Position numbers and translations under genes: made by a program. The notes beneath the pieces were generated by a model. That model was not told the DNA's origin. It worked only from the letters and a program-made list of their open reading frames with translations, and ran no database searches. Below, in pieces: positions 4,995 to 7,151 of a stretch of 7,151 nt of DNA (position 1 is the first letter of the stretch; each line of letters begins with the position of its first letter). This DNA is from Chloroflexota bacterium (GTDB lineage Bacteria > Chloroflexota > Anaerolineae > Anaerolineales > Villigracilaceae): positions 1 through 7,151 of the forward strand of contig JAJYOO010000116.1 in assembly GCA_021796155.1 (NCBI GenBank), written 5' to 3'.

Positions 4995-5906
4995 ATGATT
5001 CGCGTTGTCTTCATGGGTTCACCGGATTTTGCATTGCCGACTTTACGCGCGCTTGCGGAACATTATGAAGTCGTCGGCGTTGTGACTCAACCGGATCGTC
5101 CATCGGGACGCGGACGCGAACTTAAATCTCCGCCTATTAAAACACTGGCAATGGATTTAAGCCTCGCGTTGATTCAGCCGGAAAAATTACGCGCGCCCGA
5201 AGCGATGGATCAACTGCGCCTCTGGGCCCCGGACTTGATCGTGGTCGCTGCGTTCGGGCAGATTCTCCGCCCGGACGTTCTCGCGTTGCCTCCGCGTGGA
5301 TGCATCAATGTCCACGCGTCGCTATTGCCGCGCTGGCGCGGTGCCGCGCCGATTCAGGCTGCGATATTAGCTGGTGATTCTGAAACGGGCATGACGATCA
5401 TGCAAATGGATAAAGGCGTGGATACTGGCGCAATGATTTCTCAACGCGCGATTCCAATCAAAGCGGAGGACACGGCTGGCTCGTTATTTGAAAAGTTATC
5501 GCGTCTCGGTGCGGACTTGTTAATCGAAACATTGCCGCGATATTTATCTGGCGAGTTAAAGTCACAGGTGCAGGATGAGAGCAAAGCGACGTATGCGCCG
5601 ATGTTAAAAAAAGAAGAAGGCTGCCTTGATTTCACACAATCCGCTGAGGAGTTGGCGCGGCGCGTGCGAGCATTCAATCCGTGGCCGGGCGCGTATATGG
5701 ATTTTGATGGAGCAAGGCTCAAAGTCCATCGGGCGCATGTGGAAACGGGGAATGCGTCAGTGGGGCAGAGGCTGGTTTATCGGGACCAGCCTGCAGTCGG
5801 CGCGCGAGGCGGGTTTCTCATCCTTGATGAAGTACAGCCAGCCGGGAAGAAATCCATGAATGGAAAATCATTTCTAGCTGGCGCGCGTAAGTGGCAAATG
5901 GTATAA
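4995..5906 (+). CDS. fmt: Methionyl-tRNA formyltransferase
   Basis: This enzyme transfers a formyl group from 10-formyl-THF to Met-tRNAfMet, making the bacterial initiator tRNA. The N-terminus MIRVVFMGSPDFALPTL and the formyl-transfer core CINVHASLLPRWRGAAPIQ (about 103-121) are diagnostic. N105, H107 and D143 (in MDKGVDTGAMI) are the expected catalytic residues. The C-terminal tRNA-binding domain begins near TYAPMLKKEEG and includes FNPWPGAY. At 303 residues it is close to the usual 310-315. I chose ATG 4995 over the in-frame ATG 4986 because MIRVVFMG matches the family start and the -10 box overlaps the earlier ATG. The usual partner def (peptide deformylase) is not adjacent. The folate link to the gcv operon (one-carbon units) is thematic only, since the genes diverge and have separate promoters. 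Confidence 0.96.
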   Translation: MIRVVFMGSPDFALPTLRALAEHYEVVGVVTQPDRPSGRGRELKSPPIKTLAMDLSLALIQPEKLRAPEAMDQLRLWAPDLIVVAAFGQILRPDVLALPPRGCINVHASLLPRWRGAAPIQAAILAGDSETGMTIMQMDKGVDTGAMISQRAIPIKAEDTAGSLFEKLSRLGADLLIETLPRYLSGELKSQVQDESKATYAPMLKKEEGCLDFTQSAEELARRVRAFNPWPGAYMDFDGARLKVHRAHVETGNASVGQRLVYRDQPAVGARGGFLILDEVQPAGKKSMNGKSFLAGARKWQMV

Positions 5907-5966
5907 GCATCATCAACAATCTTTTAGCGGTTTTAGGTTCAGACCAACTTTTATCGGAGGCAGCAA

Positions 5967-6617
5967 ATGTTTAATGGAAAGATTTTCGTGGCAGAATTGA
6001 TCGGTACTTTTGCATTGACGTTTTTCGGAGCGGGTGCGATGGTCGCCAAAGCAGGTTTACTGGGTGTGGCTTTGGCGCACGGTTTTGTGTTAGCGGTGAT
6101 GGTCTATGTTTTTGGACACATCTCCGGCGCGCACATCAACCCGGCAGTGACATTTGGCCTGGCGCTGAACAAAATAGTGAAGTGGGATCAAGCTGTTATT
6201 TCATATTGGTTGCCACAATTCATCGGCGCGGTCGTTGCGGCGTTTTTGGTCAAAACACTTTTTGGCGATGTCGCACCCGGCGCAACGGTCGGATCGTTGA
6301 CTTCGTCTGCGCCGATCATGGCGATGCTTGCCGAAGCTGTGATGACTTTCTTTCTTGTGTATTCGGTTTTGACTGCGGCTGTGGCTGGCAAAGCCGGTCC
6401 ATTTGCCGGGTGGGTGATCGGCATGACGCTGGCGTTTGCGATTCTCGCGGGCGGGCCATTCACCGGCGCATCGTTGAATCCGGCGCGCACATTTGGCCCG
6501 GCAGTGTTCACGGGCGCGGTTGCCGATCCGATGACGTATGTGATTTACTTCATCGGGCCACTGCTCGGCGGAGCAGCCGCGGCTGGTGTGTTCAAATTTA
6601 TGAACGCCGGAAAATAA
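5967..6617 (+). CDS. Aquaporin / MIP-family channel
   Basis: This 216-residue six-helix membrane channel has both MIP half-helix signatures: GHISGAHINPAVT (50-62, NPA at 58-60) and TGASLNPARTFGPA (166-179, NPA at 171-173). The second box is NPAR followed by T, as in water-type aquaporins, rather than the NPARD of classical GlpF. Aligning by distance from the NPA boxes, the predicted aromatic/arginine filter is H38, I159, A168 and R174. ATG at 5967 follows GGAGG (5956-5960, 6-base gap). The 60-base gap from fmt contains no clear promoter or terminator, so read-through from fmt is possible. A terminator follows, then glpK, which suggests a role in uptake of glycerol or another small neutral solute. 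The exact substrate cannot be read from sequence alone. Confidence 0.93.
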   Translation: MFNGKIFVAELIGTFALTFFGAGAMVAKAGLLGVALAHGFVLAVMVYVFGHISGAHINPAVTFGLALNKIVKWDQAVISYWLPQFIGAVVAAFLVKTLFGDVAPGATVGSLTSSAPIMAMLAEAVMTFFLVYSVLTAAVAGKAGPFAGWVIGMTLAFAILAGGPFTGASLNPARTFGPAVFTGAVADPMTYVIYFIGPLLGGAAAAGVFKFMNAGK

Positions 6618-6634
6618 ACTTACATTCGTTTGCG

Positions 6635-6673
6635 AAAAACAGGATTGGCATTAGCTTTGCCAGTCCTGTTTTT
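6635..6673 (+). terminator. Hairpin terminator between the aquaporin gene and glpK
   Basis: Arms 6635-6650 (AAAAACAGGATTGGCA) and 6658-6673 (TGCCAGTCCTGTTTTT) pair over 16 positions with one U-G wobble and a 7-base loop, ending in five U residues. It lies 17 bases after the aquaporin stop. Leaky termination could still allow some glpK read-through. Confidence 0.9.
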
Positions 6674-6681
6674 GTTATAAA
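6673..6681 (+). promoter_or_regulatory. Putative glpK promoter (extended -10)
   Basis: TGT TATAAA (6673-6681) forms an extended -10 box immediately after the preceding terminator. No good -35 is visible. Transcription would start near 6688, about 20 bases before the glpK ATG. Confidence 0.45.
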
Positions 6682-6692
6682 ATAACGTTATT
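6681..6692. promoter_or_regulatory. Perfect 12-bp palindrome, possible operator of glpK
   Basis: AATAACGTTATT is a perfect palindrome covering the predicted glpK transcription start, between the -10 box and the ribosome binding site. A repressor bound here would block glpK initiation. The binding protein is unknown. A 12-base A/T-rich palindrome could also be chance. Confidence 0.3.
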
Positions 6693-6708
6693 GTTTGAAG
6701 GAGTCGGT

Positions 6709-7151
6709 ATGCCAAAATACGTTGCTGCAATTGACCAGGGCACGACCAGCACTCGTTTCATCATCTTCGATCATGGCGGGACAATTATTGCTGTTGACCA
6801 GAAAGAGCATCAACAGATTTACCCGAGGCCCGGATGGGTGGAACACGATCCGCTTGAGATTTGGAAGCGGACGCGGGAAGTGATTGAAGGTGCTTTGAAG
6901 AAAGCGGACTGCGATGTCTCTGACATCGTGGCCATCGGCGTGACGAATCAACGCGAGACGACGATTGTGTGGGACAAGAATACTGGCAAGCCTATGTGCA
7001 ACGCGATCGTTTGGCAGGACACGCGGACGGATTTCATTATCAATAAGTTGGCGCGTGACGGAGGGCAGGATCGTTTCCGCGCGAAGACTGGTTTGCCTCT
7101 CGCAACTTATTTCTCCGGCCCGAAGATCAAATGGATTTTGGATAATGTTTC
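6709..7151 (+). CDS. glpK: Glycerol kinase, N-terminal part (cut by window edge)
   Basis: This FGGY-family kinase converts glycerol and ATP to glycerol 3-phosphate, trapping glycerol in the cytoplasm. The first 147 residues are visible. They contain the phosphate-binding loop [10 protein letters not shown] (7-16), GWVEHDP (42-48), TNQRETT (79-85) and AIVWQDTRT (99-107). By homology with the E. coli enzyme, the glycerol-contacting residues R82, E83, W102 and Y134 are all present. ATG at 6709-6711 follows AAGGAG (6698-6703, 5-base gap). The frame is open to the last base, and roughly 350 residues should lie beyond the window. Its position after an aquaporin channel suggests a glycerol-utilisation pair, separated by a terminator and probably with its own promoter. 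Confidence 0.95.
   Translation, partial: MPKYVAAIDQGTTSTRFIIFDHGGTIIAVDQKEHQQIYPRPGWVEHDPLEIWKRTREVIEGALKKADCDVSDIVAIGVTNQRETTIVWDKNTGKPMCNAIVWQDTRTDFIINKLARDGGQDRFRAKTGLPLATYFSGPKIKWILDNV

Noticed and set aside
4540..4998. 152-codon plus-strand open frame opposite the 110-residue DUF4870 gene
   Set aside because: It is antisense to a gene with a ribosome binding site, promoter and terminator, has no matching signals of its own, and has a composition rich in Asp, Gln, Asn and Arg with no recognisable domain.
5967..6617. Naming the channel glpF
   Set aside because: The second box is NPAR followed by T rather than NPARD, and the predicted filter lacks the W-G-F-R set, so the neighbourhood alone does not justify the symbol.
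6182..6685. 167-codon plus-strand open frame overlapping the aquaporin gene
   Set aside because: It is a shifted frame within a clear MIP gene. It is rich in Cys and Arg, has no ribosome binding site, and runs through the terminator.

Overview
The window looks like chromosomal DNA of a free-living bacterium. A Chloroflexota (Anaerolineae-like) source is my best guess. It rests on the split two-subunit glycine decarboxylase, the small DUF4870 membrane proteins, the frequent GCGC-rich codons beside A/T-rich spacers, and structured low-complexity spacers. No rRNA or other phylogenetic marker confirms it. No tRNA, rRNA, CRISPR array, transposase or phage gene was seen.

Minus strand, about 3755 down to 40: a glycine-responsive operon for the glycine cleavage system. 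A sigma70-type promoter (TTGACG, 17 bp, TAAAAT) drives a tandem glycine riboswitch that ends in an intrinsic terminator. gcvH (lipoyl carrier), gcvPA and gcvPB (the two halves of the P-protein) follow, and a 15-bp perfect hairpin closes the unit. gcvT (T-protein) and lpd (L-protein) are absent, so they must lie elsewhere. Two unusual periodic palindromes sit in this operon. One is inside a peripheral stem of riboswitch aptamer 2. The other is between gcvH and gcvPA and reaches into the gcvH stop codon.

Minus strand, about 4926 down to 3934: two small DUF4870-type membrane protein genes, each with its own strong ribosome binding site and hairpin terminator. Between the second terminator and the gcv promoter lies a short, possibly degraded reading frame with a lipobox-like LGC and a Pro/Thr-rich tail.

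Plus strand, 4979 to the right edge: fmt (Met-tRNA formyltransferase) is divergent from the DUF4870 genes and probably read from a leaderless mRNA. Next is an aquaporin-family channel with a terminator behind it, then the start of glpK (glycerol kinase), which runs off the window. The aquaporin and kinase plausibly act together in glycerol entry and trapping, although the channel's predicted selectivity residues are not those of the classical glycerol facilitator GlpF.

Most of the window is housekeeping metabolism. The parts that deserve a second look are the periodic palindromes in the gcv operon and the aquaporin's predicted filter. I did not find a defence or mobile system.
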